From assembly GCA_949130495.1 (NCBI GenBank), contig OX422207.1:367929868-367993867 (forward strand): 64,000 nucleotides of DNA, in the 5' to 3' direction. The notes beneath the pieces were generated by a model. The model was given only the letters and a program-made list of their open reading frames with translations. It did not search any database and had not been told where the DNA came from. This document shows, in pieces, positions 34,492 to 46,420 of this stretch (its first letter is position 1; each line of letters starts with the position of its first letter). The position numbers and the translations under genes are program-made. Source of the stretch: Sambucus nigra (Eukaryota > Streptophyta > Magnoliopsida > Dipsacales > Adoxaceae).

Positions 34492-35640
34492 CTAGGCATA
34501 ATACCTCTTCATCCACTTATAGTCAATCTCCGGTTCCAATATCTGGAGGTATCCTGACTTGATGACCTCCTGACCATAAAGGATCCCTCCTAATTGGGTT
34601 TGAACTTTGACGTCGACATACTGTGGAGATGATAAGTGGACGCGCAAAGGACCAAGTTTTCCACTTGAAATTCCATGGGCTGGACTAAGTTCTCAAAAGC
34701 TTTGGATAGATACTAGGTGTAAACTTTGAATTTATCTTCGTCTTTATCTCTCTGCTTGTGCAGTACCTCAAGTTGCACGTTTCGCGGGTCATGGGCTAGT
34801 CCGTCGCTTGAACCGACCCTGGCTGAGGGTACTGCCAATTCCACTAGTAGGATAACTTTGGTCCCGTAAACAAGTGAGAATGGGGTAAACCTGATAGATT
34901 TTCCTTTTGAAGTGTGGTAATCCCATAGTACCATGGGTAACTTCTCACCCCATTCCTATGGCATATCCTCAAGCATCTTATTTAGTATATTAATCAAAGA
35001 TTTATTTGTGGCCCCTGCTTGTCTATTTCCTTTGGCTAGGAGATAATTGAGATATTATGCATGATCTTATACTTGTCAGTATTGAATGCCATCTTCTTAC
35101 ATACGGATTTCTTCCCCTTATATCTGAGGATCACGTTGGATATACCAAACCTTCATATGATTTAGTCCTTTATAACCTAGATTACAACTTGGGCATTTAC
35201 TCTCCTTAGACGAATGGCTTCTATCCATTTGGTGTACAACTTTGCATCAATGATAATGAAAGCTTTGCCATAAGAGGTTAGGCTGATCTTTCCTACCAAA
35301 TCAAATTACCATGTGTGAAAGGGGTAAGGAGTTGTTAAGCATTAGAAGATGATTAGAGGGGTGTGTACCATATTTCCATGCACTTGACAAGCTCTGCATT
35401 TCTTCACATAGCCAATGGAGTAAACATCCATGGTTGACCAATAGTACCCTAGTGTCATCAATTGAGCATATAATTTGGCACCTCCTATGTGTGAGGGCTC
35501 ATGAGCTTCCTTTAGCAATCTCTATGCATCATCTTTAGCTATTCACTTCAATTCCTTCTCATTGTAGCCCTTTTTATAGAGTTCCCCTTCTACTAGGTAG
35601 AAGTTGGCCACTCTCTTTTTAAGATAAATATCATCTACTC
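34492..35640 (-). pseudogene. Integrase of element B
   Basis: On the minus strand the zinc-binding region is visible near 35,500-35,390 (HEPSHIGGAKLYAQLMTLGY, then CRACQVH). The core begins with FDLVGKISLTSYGKAFI near 35,310. WDYHTSKGKSIRFTPFSLVY at 34,930 and a C-terminal KFKPN...EGSFMV near 34,590 follow, and the frame ends in KRYYA with a TAG at 34,492. Several stops interrupt it (for example in the W before FDLVG and in N-stop-EGSF). The order and the tail K-x-Y-Y-A are typical of Tat-lineage integrases. It lies directly downstream of RNase H without the second RNase H block that the lineage normally has, so a deletion there is likely. Confidence 0.8.
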
Positions 35641-35699
35641 GCTCGGCTAGCGACTCTCCATTCTTCAAATACATTATATAAGGTTAACTCCAATCCTCA

Positions 35700-37190
35700 A
35701 ATGCTTCTATGAAGTTATCTTCTGCTGGATAGTCAAATTGGGTTTAGCACTGTAAATAACTCTACTGCACATGAGAAACTTCCGTTCTCATGGTGGGACA
35801 GTAGTAGCCTCCCCACTACAACTGGAAATAAAGAGGAATATCAGTATCCCTACAATGCTTCTCCTGCATTATTGCCAATCCCTCTCTAGCTTCTTATTTT
35901 CCTACACACCTTGATAAGAACCCCTTGGGGCCCTTATAATAAGGCCTTCCTTGCAGTTGCTGGTAGTTGACCAATTCTAACATCTTCATATCTCCTTCCC
36001 AGGTTTCTAGTGGCTTCACCACTGGGTACCTCCAATCTTTTGGTTTATCGCTTAAAAATAAATACTTCACTGTGGTAAGCAATGTCCTTCGTCGTACTGT
36101 GATGGTTACTTTCGGTTCATCTATGTCCAATTTTTGGACTATTGTAGCTAGCTTATTTGGATACCTATTCATCGTGCATTATAAAGTCCAATAGGTAGTG
36201 TCTCAACTTTTGGGTCATGAAGACCAAGGTAAGGCAGCGCCTTTCAACATTGGTATATCTAGATACTGTGCCTGAAATCACCCTTGACAAATAATACACC
36301 GGTCTTTCCACCCCCCCAATTTTCTTGAGCAAGCCGTGATCTTATAGATCTCTTTATTGAATTAAGGTTGAGAAACAATGGTGCTCTAACCTCTGGTGGT
36401 ATTATCATAGACGGGGATGGTGATATTTCTTTAACTTTATCAAATTACTTCTTCCTTTCTTCTCCAAAAATTCACTTAGCTTTTCTTTTATCAAAGGGCA
36501 AACGCGTGGTTCACCTCTGCCTATGCTGGTATAAACATTATTAGGTAGGACACCTATCCTAAGAAGTTATTGAGTTGTTGCTAACTCTTTAGTGTAGGAA
36601 TCATCACAATGTCCTTCCTCTTTTCCCTATCGACCTTCACCCCCTGCCGGTTTGCTATAAATCCCAGAAATTTTCTTGTAGTGACCCCAAAGGCAAACTT
36701 CAAGGGATTCGTTCTCATCTTGTACCTGCGGTATCTTTCAAATACCCGTCTGAGGTCTTGGATATGCTTTCTTTCTTTCTTTGAATTTACCACCAGGTAA
36801 TCCACATAGAACTCCAATATGTTATGAAATAATTCATGGAAAATATCTATCATAGTCCGCTGGTAGGTGGCCGTTTCATTATTCAACCCAAATGGCATGA
36901 CCGTGGAGTGAAAATTTCCTATTGTTGTATGGAAGTAAGTGTTCTATGCATATGTTGGATCCATCTTGATCTGATTGTAACCGACATACTGATCTATACA
37001 ACTGTACATCTCATGACTCGTGGTAGCATCTACTAGACTATCTATGCTTGGCAAGGGAAACTCATCTTTAGGGACATACGTGGTTTAAGTCGCATAAGTC
37101 AATGCAAATTTGGATTTGTCTTTTATCTTTCATTGCCACAATCACAATGCTTGAAAGCCACATAGGGTGTTGATTGGGTTTGATGAACCC
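35700..37190 (-). pseudogene. Reverse transcriptase and RNase H of element B
   Basis: RT begins near 37,190 (HPMWLSSIVIV, QIQICIDLCDLN). It continues with MPFGLNNETATYQRTM at 36,898 and the active site F-Y-V-D-Y-L-V-V at about 36,800. The family has Y-V-D-D, and here the second Asp is Tyr (codon at 36,797-36,799), so catalysis is lost. GFIANRQGVKVD and VYYLSRVISGTVSRYTNVE (RNase H, near 36,290) follow, then LRHYLLDF. Stops are frequent. It forms one decayed polyprotein with the protease upstream and integrase downstream. Confidence 0.82.
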
Positions 37191-37851
37191 TACAACCTAT
37201 AATTTATCCACTTTTACCTTTATCTTGACGTCTAGCTTTGCCTTATATGTGCGAGTGGTCTGTCTAACTAGGAAAGCAATCGAAAGAATATTTAGTTTAT
37301 GAGAACTCACCTCGGTTTTATCCCCAGTATCTCTATTTATTTCTTAGCAAACACATAAGTGAATTCTTTGAGAAGGCTGATGAGATTATCCTTCTTATTT
37401 GAGTTCAAACCCTTGGAGATTAGAACGGGTCTACTCTCATCCCACTTTTATTCCCAAGTTAATTTCCTCTAGCTCTTATAATTGTTACTTTGGTCCATCT
37501 TTCCTAGATTCAAGAGATTCTTCTAGCTCCTCATTATTCTCAATAATGTAGTATTCATCCACCATAAAACATTCTGGTGCCGGGACGATGCTCTTATCCC
37601 AAAACGCCACCCTCTCAGACCATTTTAATCTTTATATGAATTTTTCAACTTGCAGGATCACCTTCTTACATGTTCGAGGGAGCTTGGCTACCTCCTCTAC
37701 TTTCCTCTTTCCTTTTGCCATCTGGGGGATCACTCTCTATCCCAAACGATCATGAACGGACATCTTTTGTTGGGTACCTCTTGTATCCACTCTAACTTTC
37801 TCGTTGAGCTCTTACTCTCTTCATCGAGCTCGGTATAAAATAATGCATCTA

Positions 37852-38328
37852 TCAAATGGTTCTCCTTAACAACAATAGTTTTTGTGTATCTTTGATTATG
37901 ATCTCAGTGCCTCGAATATTGGCTTTGGCACATTGGTGATATGTGGAGGGCACTATGCCATAGGTGTGCATCCACACTTGCCCTATGAGTAGCTGATAGC
38001 TTGTGTTGGCATTGATGACATGAATTTTAATGTTGAAAGTGAAATTGCCCATCTTAATACCCACATTCACGTATCTAAGTGACTGCATGCTTGCGCTATC
38101 AAATCCCAAAATCACCAAAGACATAGACATTATCTTCTCTTGAGAGATACCTATCTTATATAACGTGTTGATCGACATGATGTTAATGGACTCTACTCCA
38201 TCCGTAAATGCCCCGGGGAAAGAAATCCCATTTATTATAGCTATCAAATAGAGTGGGTGGTTATAAAAATATGTCACATGCCTATCTGCTTCATAGAAGA
38301 CCACCTCGGAAGTGTATCTTTTAATCAA
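37852..38328 (-). pseudogene. Aspartic protease of element B
   Basis: An open stretch of 158 codons reads VVFYEADRHVTYFYNHPLYL, then the active-site region AFTDGVESINIMSINTLYKI (family: V-D-G-G-S-S-x-N-I) and later LLIGQVWMHTYGIVPS. The catalytic aspartate of the D-G pair is kept, but the following G-S is altered to V-E, so activity is doubtful. It is the longest intact domain of the element and lies between gag and RT in the standard Ty3/gypsy order. Confidence 0.75.
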
Positions 38329-38678
38329 TCCCCCAAATGGGCCCTTGCCAGTTTAGTAAGGGGTCCTTGTGTTGCTGCACGGATTCCAAAAATTTTCTGG
38401 TGATGACCACTTAGGTGTCATATTTCACCCATATCTGATTGAAGAGATATTTGAACACGGGGCTTCTTGTTATGTCCTCGCACTCGGAGTCTATGTCTAC
38501 CTCATACGTTTGAGCATTGTAGACATATTATGCCTCAGATGTTCCAACTTCATCTAAAACAAGGAAGACATCTACTTTTCCTTTTGAGGGATTCACTTTC
38601 TTAACCCCCCCTCACATTCAGCTTCTTTTTTATCAAGATGAAGAACCATTCCTCATGCATCCTCTCATTCTCAGCACT

Positions 38679-40241
38679 CTATTCTTTGTTAAGCGTTAGT
38701 CCTTCCAAATCTTCACTTTTCTTCTTGCTACCTTCCCATTTCATCAGGTCTCGAGCTATTTCTTCATCATATGATACCACCATATTAGTAGTGCCATAAT
38801 TATTAGCTTGAAGTGGGTTCTCATTGACATATATAAGGTCTATCTGTAAAGTACCACTGGCCACCTTCTCGCCAATGATCCTCAATAGGTAGTAACAGTC
38901 TTTGGTTGCATGTTGCACTCTCTGATGCAACGCACAATATTTGGTATTATCTTTATATGTTGCTATTAGGACTTTCCCATTTAAATGAACTGGACCTACC
39001 GGCCCTTCTTGTACTAAAGTACGATAACAGACCATTACCTCTGCCATGCTACAAAGCAGCGACAGTGGGACATCATCTCCAAATTTCCTCTTACCAGCTG
39101 GACCCTGGCCTTTGAATCTGGGGTTGTGCCTTCTTTCCATTTGAATCTCCATCTACATAATTAACAACTTACCTCCTCATGAATTCAAGTCTTTCACATG
39201 TTAGAGGCACCTGCATCCTCCAATTTGAGGGTCTAGGGTTGATTATCATGACTATGTTATTGGCCACCCAGGTAAACTCTTTAAAAGTCCCATCTCTGGT
39301 CTTTGACCAAATGACTCTTGTATTCTTTTGGGATCCCCTCGACACATATTTGCAACAATCTTGCATCCACCACATCCTCATGGACATCTAGCTCCCCCTC
39401 ATGAAAATTCTTAATATATTACATCATCTCTTCACCAGGATTTTACACCCCCTGAACCAAGTGTCTCAATATGAATTCATCCTTTGCTATGAAAAACTTT
39501 TGAAGGCACTTCTTGTGCATTTACTCCCATGTGGGGATGTTGTTGGGCTCCAAGTGGGAGTACCATGTGTATGCCATCCCCGTGAGAGTTTTGGAAAACT
39601 CCTACAACTTCATATTCTTGTCATTCCCAAGCACTCCTAGGTACTCCACAAATCTTTTCACATGATCCCTTGGGTTTCCTCCTTTACCATTAAATTTGAT
39701 GAATTTTGGTGGAACATACCCCTCTGGGTATGGCTTCTCATCCACACTTTTTTTAGGTGTTTTGTAACTCCTCTTACATATGAGAAGTTTCCTTGTGAAA
39801 GGAGGAGAGTACCTTCTTTACTTACTCTATGGTAACAGCCTTGCAGAGAGACTCCTCCAAACTCACATTTGAAGATGCTAGTGAACTCAATGGTGTGTCT
39901 CCTTTCACCGGCACCATCTTCGGTGATGGAGCCTCCCCTACTATTGATGTTGCTATAGCATTTTCCCCTCCAGGGGATGCTGATGGTGTTACAAATCGTT
40001 GGCTCAAACTTTCCCAATCCACATTTTTTTTATTTTAGAAACTCAAAAAAATACTCATTAAATACATACCAACCACTAGATCAACTGCTGCTGCACCAGT
40101 TTGTCCTCCTTAAGGAGAAAGTTCTCTAGCTCCTGTCACCACCACATCTTTTTTGGTGGTCTGGTCACTCTGAGCTCCATTCCTAGATGGAATGTCTTCA
40201 AAAATTAGCTGCTTAGAAACATTAAAACCTTCGTTGTTCAT
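38679..40241 (-). pseudogene. gag of element B
   Basis: An ATG at 40,241 (MNNEGFNVSKQLIFEDIPSR) lies 17 bp beyond the primer site. Stops follow after about 50 codons. The gag core is recognisable at about 39,700-39,400 (LTGMAYTWYSHLEPNNIPTW, KFFIAKDEFILRHL). A C-terminal piece at 39,152-38,679 holds a zinc-binding-like C-A-L-H-Q...H-A-T-K-D-C (38,960-38,900), the C-x-x-H...H-x-T-x-x-C form usual in Tat-type gag. Several stops and frameshifts make it non-functional. It would package element RNA in the particle. Confidence 0.78.
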
Positions 40242-40257
40242 GAAAGTGAGGATACCT

Positions 40258-40276
40258 CCCCAACAGAGTCACCAAA
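40258..40276 (-). promoter_or_regulatory. Primer binding site of element B (Tat type)
   Basis: The minus strand reads TTTGGTGACTCTGTTGGGG next to the LTR end. This T-T-T-G-G-(T/C)-G-A-C-T-C form is the usual primer region of Tat-lineage elements. The same form occurs at 43,859-43,875 in element D. Confidence 0.75.
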
Positions 40277-41783
40277 TATAGGAGGGAAGTGTGACTATGG
40301 TCTAAAAAAAAACTGGAATGGGTGAGGCGTGACCCACTCCAAGGGAATCTACCTCTAAGGTCTTCAAATGTTTCAAGAGCAGCTCCTAATAAAAGCTTCC
40401 ATTTCTGGAAAAAATGGAGTCAAAACCAGAACCACTCCCTCCAAGAAGATGAACTTCACAAAAAATAATAGTAACTTGGAGAAAAGAATATCCTGAGAAT
40501 GATGGCTGTCGAGGTGGGGTTGAAGAAACAAGCACTCAACACTTGAAGCGAGAATAGTGAGAGAATACTAGGAGATTTGGTGTGATTTTCATAGAGTAAC
40601 AGCTTAACTTGAGTTTCTGATCTATGATATACCTTGCCAATGATCCTATTTATAGGTGAATAGTAAGGATGGTTTAGGCCTTTTAGGCACCAAAAATAAG
40701 AGGGAAAACTTAAAGGGGCAAGGTATCTAATGTACTTGTTGTCTCGACTAGGTCTACAGCCACCTGTCCCCTATGACAGATGGCACCTAGTGTGAACCAA
40801 AGTAAAAAAGTAAATATGTATCCTAATGGAGACAAAATATCGTATTTGGTAAATGTGTTTTTTAAACGATAACTTGCTGTATAAACTTTGTAAACTTGAG
40901 AGTGGCCTCAAGGACCACCCTCTCTAGAATCATTTTGTAAAAAGTTCATTTCTTGTGAATAGTCTGTTGGCTACTCACTTTAGTTATGACTAAGTGTAAG
41001 CTATGAAGGGACTTGAGTAACTCCTATGGTGTCTCTACTAGTATTCTCTTTAGATTAAAGTTCTAAGTGGTTGAGATCTCAACAAACCTCGTCTCTCATC
41101 CACCAAGCCAAAACTCATAGAAGATCCCAACTGGCATTTTTGAGCCCCGCCTCCTCAGCTAGGCTACATATGTAAGAAATTAAATATTAGTATTTTGTTA
41201 TTTTTTGGGTAACGAATCATGGGGAGGAGGTGACACTAAGTGGAACTCCTCGCCCTGTGTCATTTATGTGGTAGGTGATTTAGGCCAAAGGGGACACTCT
41301 AGGTATACCTCCTTGCCCTTCTTATATTTATTTGGTATATGAATTGGGGCATAGAGGATTTCTTGATGACTCCTACTTGCCTTGGACTTGTTCTGTGGCC
41401 TCAACTTATCTAGAGGGGATCCTCATGGTGAGCCCTCTCAAACTTGCCTTTTTTCTGTGGCTTGAGCCTTGAGACTTGGGTCTTAAGACAAAGGGTTACT
41501 CGTGGTGATCCCTCCTCATCCAACTAGCCTCACCTTTTGGCCTTAGCATCATTTGTGAGGGGTTGCTTATGATGAGGCCCCTTTATTCTTATATTTTTTA
41601 TGTGACTTTAATCCTGGGATGAGGGGGGTGCTCATGGTGATTCCCCTTGTCCAAGTATCCCATTTGGCCATAGGGCTCAATCTTGATGGACCTCCTCACT
41701 CTAAATTTTATTATTTATTTGATCAGAGACAGGCCCCTCCATATGGGATGGCACTGCTAGGGCTTTCCTTAAATGAGTAGACA
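40277..41783 (-). mobile_element. 5' LTR of element B (about 1.5 kb)
   Basis: On the minus strand the LTR starts TGTCTACTCATTTAAGG at 41,783 and ends ...CCTCCTATA at 40,277, next to the primer site. From 40,515 on it aligns with 19,546-20,869. It carries the TATA box CTATAAATAG (40,646-40,655) and the ~60-bp U3 subrepeats (41,340-41,650). Confidence 0.85.
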
Positions 41784-42200
41784 CCCCTATAGATAGGAGT
41801 ATCTCTATTGACATCCCGGTTCTTACTCCCAGGATTATAGGAGTCGAGCAAGTGTAGCTCATCCTTTTAATGCATTCCTTTATTTTTAGTTTGTTCCACA
41901 CGTATAATTACGTTCAGAGAAAACTTATATTATTTGGTTGGTGATTGGTATCAGAGTTGGTTTTATGTGCATTTGGTACTTTATTATATTTTTTTATTCT
42001 TTTGATTCCTGTTTGTTTTTTATGCAAATAATGTTACTAACAGTTTTGACTCTCCTCATTTTTATGTTTGACCTAATCATTCTATTTATGGATTTTTTAG
42101 GGTATCACATGTATCCATCTCATGCTCCTCTACCTGATATGCTTGTTCACTATCTCTACTACTTGGTTCATCATAGGAAAGAACCACATTAGACATTCGT
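41784..42200. other. Junction DNA right of element B
   Basis: Here is non-coding DNA with a plus-strand TGGTATCAGAG at 41,946-41,956 preceded by an LTR-end-like TTATTTGGTTGGTGAT. It looks like a remnant of another element's LTR end and primer site. No gag follows it. Confidence 0.4.
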
Positions 42201-43839
42201 TACAAAAATCTATTGTAAATATCTTGTAAACCTTCTTCCTCTTTCATTCAATCGTATAGTTCATCATAATATTCAACAACATGTGTACCCCTTGAGCTGG
42301 AAATGGATTATAATTAACATTGCATGGAAGGATCTGCAGAGTCCCTACTAATAAGTGTTTGTTGATGATCTTCCTCAAGTTAAAATATAAATCCTTGAGA
42401 TGACCAATGCACCAATTGATCTAGAAGCAGTTTGGATCAACTTCAAGATCTGCCCCCAGAGCAAAACGTGAAGAGTTTATAGGGGAAAAAACTAAACCAT
42501 CACCTAACAGAGTGTTATAAAAATTCATATCCTCTTCAATGCTTCAAGGCAATGGAGGTGGATCCTCACGCTGAAACTCCTCCTCCTCTGCCACCTCTTC
42601 TTCTTCTTCTTCTTCTTCTTCTTCTTCTTCTTCTTCTTCTTCTTCCTCTTTTTCTTCTCATTTTTGCCTTCTTCTCCACCTCCATCAGCCTAGCTGACTC
42701 ATGGAAATCGAGTTCCTCTATCTGCTTGGTTCAATGGCTACTTCCATGAGACATTAGTCATGACTTGAAGAGGTCAAATGATCAACGTGATATTTTGGGT
42801 TCCTCTCGTGAAGTATTTAAACGTGACCTTTCTAGTCTCATTTACAAGTGATAAATGAATAATAATAACAAACCTTCTACATAAATTTAATGGGGCCTCC
42901 CCTTCATTGCAATTTCTTATATATGTAAAGATCTTTCTATAAATCTCTTGATGTAAGCCATCAACTCCTCACTCGGTCTTTACTTCTCATAAGAAAGATA
43001 GTCCAGAGTAAACTCATCATGTTTTAAGAAAAATTTCTAGAGAAATTAAACATGCATATCCTCCCATGTAGCCACACTCCTTGGGGCCAAGTTATAATAC
43101 AATGTGTATGCTTTGTTAATGAGAATTTTTAAAAACTCCCCTAAACATAACTTTTTATTTTTGCAATGAGCACCTTGATGATCCATAAATATCTCCAACT
43201 GTTCCTTAAGGTTGCCTCCTTCCCGTTAAACATCTAAAAAATCATAGGAGTGTACCCCTCAAGATAAGGTTCATTGTTGTACTCCTCCGAAGAGGGAGTA
43301 TAAAAATCATCATAAATGTATACTTCTTCATTAAATGTTTGTGAGGATGATGCCATCATCTTTATCCTCCCCCCTTCACCTCTTCAGCGGTTAAATAAAG
43401 TGGGGAAGATGTTTCCAACATTTTGGACTGTGCTGGAATGACCACATGTAAATAAGTAAAAATAACTGGATGATCAATGGTTGGCTTTTTATTAGGATCA
43501 AGATTGACCCTAACAGGGATAGCTAGATTGGGGGTTATAATGGGATTTCATATTAGAAAAGTGGTCAGTTGCCCCACTGGTGTAAGAAAGGAACTAGGAT
43601 CCATCATGGAACCAAACATCATTATTCCATATTTCCTTTAAAGTAACTCCATAAACTTAGCCATGGGATTGGTCATCTAGTTGGGACCCAAAAAAATCTC
43701 GTGGAAGCTTGTCCCCCAAAGACATTCCTCGTAGCACCACTTACTTGAGGAACCTAAGTAGCAGGTGTAATAATAGCCTGCTCTTCCTCTACTGAGCACC
43801 ATCGAACTCAAGATTACTATTTATACTTTCATTCACCAT
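42201..43839 (-). pseudogene. gag of a Tat-like element (probably element D)
   Basis: On the minus strand an ATG at 43,839 (MVNESINSNLEFDG) is 20 bp from the primer site and meets a stop after 16 codons. Downstream pieces show gag features: MAKFMELL, EYNNEPYLEGYTPMIF, then KLCLGEFLKILINKAYTLYY and RSVATWEDMHV near 43,060, and DEFTLDYLSYEK near 43,000. A C-terminal C-x-x-H-like part (NWCIGHLKDLYFNLRKII) is near 42,400. Gag of element B is a clear relative. The many stops equal the decay seen in the pol at 12.2-16.6 kb, which starts with protease and lacks gag, so the two are probably halves of one element split by B. Confidence 0.7.
42597..42644. repeat. (CTT)16 microsatellite
   Basis: There are sixteen uninterrupted CTT units within the decayed gag. 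On the minus strand they read as GAA repeats, so they could have grown inside an acidic (Glu-rich) gag segment. Confidence 0.9.
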
Positions 43840-43858
43840 TTCTATAAGAGTCCCTTCC

Positions 43859-43875
43859 CAGTGGAAGTCACCAAA
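43859..43875 (-). promoter_or_regulatory. Primer binding site, Tat type
   Basis: The minus strand reads TTTGGTGACTTCCACTG directly after an LTR end CCCTCTTACA, in the same arrangement as element B. Confidence 0.75.
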
Positions 43876-44905
43876 TGTAAGAGGGCATTTCTCTTTAGGT
43901 AATGAGAGGAAGAGGTGATTTCTCTTGTCGCCGGGGTGTTTGTAGTAAAAATAAGGCATAACCCTTATTGATGGTAATGTGAAAATATACTTTGCAATAG
44001 TGATGATAAACAAACTCAATAATGAGGGGAAATATGCTTAGGAGAGGAAATCAATTGTAAGGAACACAATAAATAACGTGATTCACCTAACTTGGGCTAC
44101 GCCCACATGAGCTAGAGTTTTATTTCTCTTAGAATGGAAATCAATGTTTAGAAACGCCTAATCCCAATAAAACTTCACCCCTCCAAATGTTTACATTGTT
44201 TAAAACTCTCTTTGAATGTCTTTAAATCTCTTGAAGCCTATTCTGAAGTTTATGTTCTCTTTGTGTATGTTGAGTGTTATTTTCTTTTTATCTGCTCTCA
44301 GTCTTGTCCCTTCAATGGAATAAATTAACATATATATACATTCTGTCTCTATTTCGGCGGACTTGGAACCCATTTTCCTCTTTTTAGATAATTTTACTAG
44401 TAAACCACCATCATCTATGTAATGGTGGACAAAACTGCTAAGTGTGGTATAAGGTTATGTCAAAACATGGACTAAAGTATAATTCTCATAAAGCGTGTTG
44501 ATCGCACAACCCAACATATTATATGAATTCTGTCGGAATTAGATCAATTGTAAAAGGAATATTCCTTTATGTCACATAATGCTTTATGAGTTAACTTCTT
44601 TTTAGTGATCATGAGCACTTTTGATTGTGCAAGCTTGTGGTTGCTCGCATCATTCTCCCTCGGGTGAGCTGTTCCACAGTGTGCTTGATCATGTGAAGTT
44701 ATTTCAATTTTTTTGTTTTCGACACATGTTCTTCGGGAACCTTGAGCTTGAGCTTGAGCTTGATCTTCTTTGGTTCTCATTAAGATTCTTAAGTTCTATA
44801 CACTTAGTCTTTTAAGCATTCTAATTAACCTCTTCTATGTAACATCGAATAAACTCCCTTTTTTTCCTTCTTGAAAAAACTTATATCTAAGTACGGAGTC
44901 CTACA
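43876..44905 (-). mobile_element. 5' LTR of the Tat-like element D, right boundary approximate
   Basis: The LTR end (TGTAAGAGGG on the plus strand at 43,876) is fixed by the primer site. A TATA-like run (minus GTATATATATG, near 44,330-44,340) lies about 455 bp from the end, comparable to element B. A possible start TGTAGGACTCCG lies at 44,905. A small GAGCTT repeat lies near 44,745. No second copy was found in the window, so the outer boundary is uncertain. Confidence 0.5.
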
Positions 44906-46420
44906 AATAAGCCCCTCCTAAAACTCATATACTCCATATCCCTTCAGAAAATCCATTTTCAAAATATCCTCCTCCCTAAAATGTATCCAGTAGTACACTG
45001 AGCGCAAGTCAACATTGGAAAAGAATAATGTTGGTGTACCTAAGCAAGTTCAAGTGCATTTTAGACCCTCTCTCGGCCTAAGCATAACTGTAAGAAACAT
45101 CCCCTGCCATAAAATGGCAATCGTAAAGACCTAACCCTGATAATTGACATAAATTTAATGTATATAGCTAAAACTCAAAGCTAACTACTATTAATCACAA
45201 GGTCACATGTCTAAATCAATGAAGAGGCTAAACACCCTGGCTGACCAACAACTATCAGGTCTTTACAATCATGACATATAGAAACCCCCTATCCTCTAGT
45301 GTGTCCTTATATAACAGAGTTCAATGATAGTATATATATATATATAGTATTACCACCCTACAAATAAATAATGACAACTCCTCGATGTCTAAGTCATACT
45401 CATGCACGTATGCCATAAATATAAATGTACTCATCCCCCGTTGATATTATCAATAACATAGGTCATTCTATAACATGTCCTTTACTAAGTTATCTCACAT
45501 GCTACTAGCATAACACCTCCTTCTAAAGGGACTATCTAAACGACAACTCTATAAGTGGCCCTATTGACCCTACCTCCATAATCGTTAGTGTTAACTATTG
45601 CCTTATTAGGTCTGATCTCGTTGGGCACGACCCGACTAGTCATAATTCCCTTGGATCTAATAGCCATAATTGATCACATTGTGTACTCTTGGAACCTCTT
45701 AGGTCTTATCCCCAATGGTATTTCTTTTTACTAGTGTGGCCTTCCCTACTTTAGTCCACATTATACCTTCTCTAGTTATTAGGCCTACTTTGTCCTTGGT
45801 CTTCACGATAAGAGGAACCTATAATTTAGATAGTTATGATGGTCCTATTGATGTAGTAAGGTAACTCCAAAAATTTTAACAAAAGTGATAATTAATAATA
45901 TTTTTTGATAAATCTTGCCAAACCCTCCTCGTAAAGTATGTGACAACTCAAAATAAATTCTACTCGCGTTGAAACGAATAACACGAACGTCCTCCTTTAC
46001 TTTTTAATCAATTTATTTCGATGCAAAAAGAAAAATATAGTTGAAATCTTCCTCATACGGGTTAGCACGTAGTTGCACATATGAGGTCTTTAAACCATAC
46101 TTCTCATGACGTTACTAAAGGTGACCTAAAACATTTCTCCCTAATCCATTCACGAAGTACTTGCTAAGGATATCACACCCAAGAGTCCCTAACTCCTAAC
46201 AAAATTCAACCTTAAGCATGGGTAAACACATAAGGGAAATCTAAACAAAGAACCTTCCTTTTACACTCGGTCTTATTTAAATCGTTCGTTTGGAATAATG
46301 ACATGAACTCCCCAAAATAGTCACCGTTATATAGAGTACAAGTCCTAAACTGTAAATCTCTAACGCAATGCAAAAAAGAAGTAGCGCACTTAAGATCCCT
46401 AGGACACTATAACTTGTAAT
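44906..46420. other. Unassigned repeat-like non-coding DNA
   Basis: No reading frame or RNA gene is supported. A (TA)n run lies near 45,330-45,345. Phrases resembling the transcribed parts of chromovirus LTRs occur near 45,400-45,700, but nothing can be classified. The last five bases before the next LTR (GTAAT) would be its target-site copy. Confidence 0.35.

Noticed and set aside
31137..34562. Matching small frames on opposite strands near 31.2 kb and 34.3 kb
   Set aside because: They are the same LTR segment in inverted copies X2 and X3.
41938..42192. Hydrophobic plus-strand frame resembling a membrane protein
   Set aside because: The T-rich composition alone gives Phe/Leu/Ile runs; it overlaps a primer-site remnant and has no conserved motif.
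42552..42749. Leucine-rich open frame on the plus strand
   Set aside because: It is produced by the (CTT)16 microsatellite within decayed minus-strand gag; no start context or homology supports a gene.
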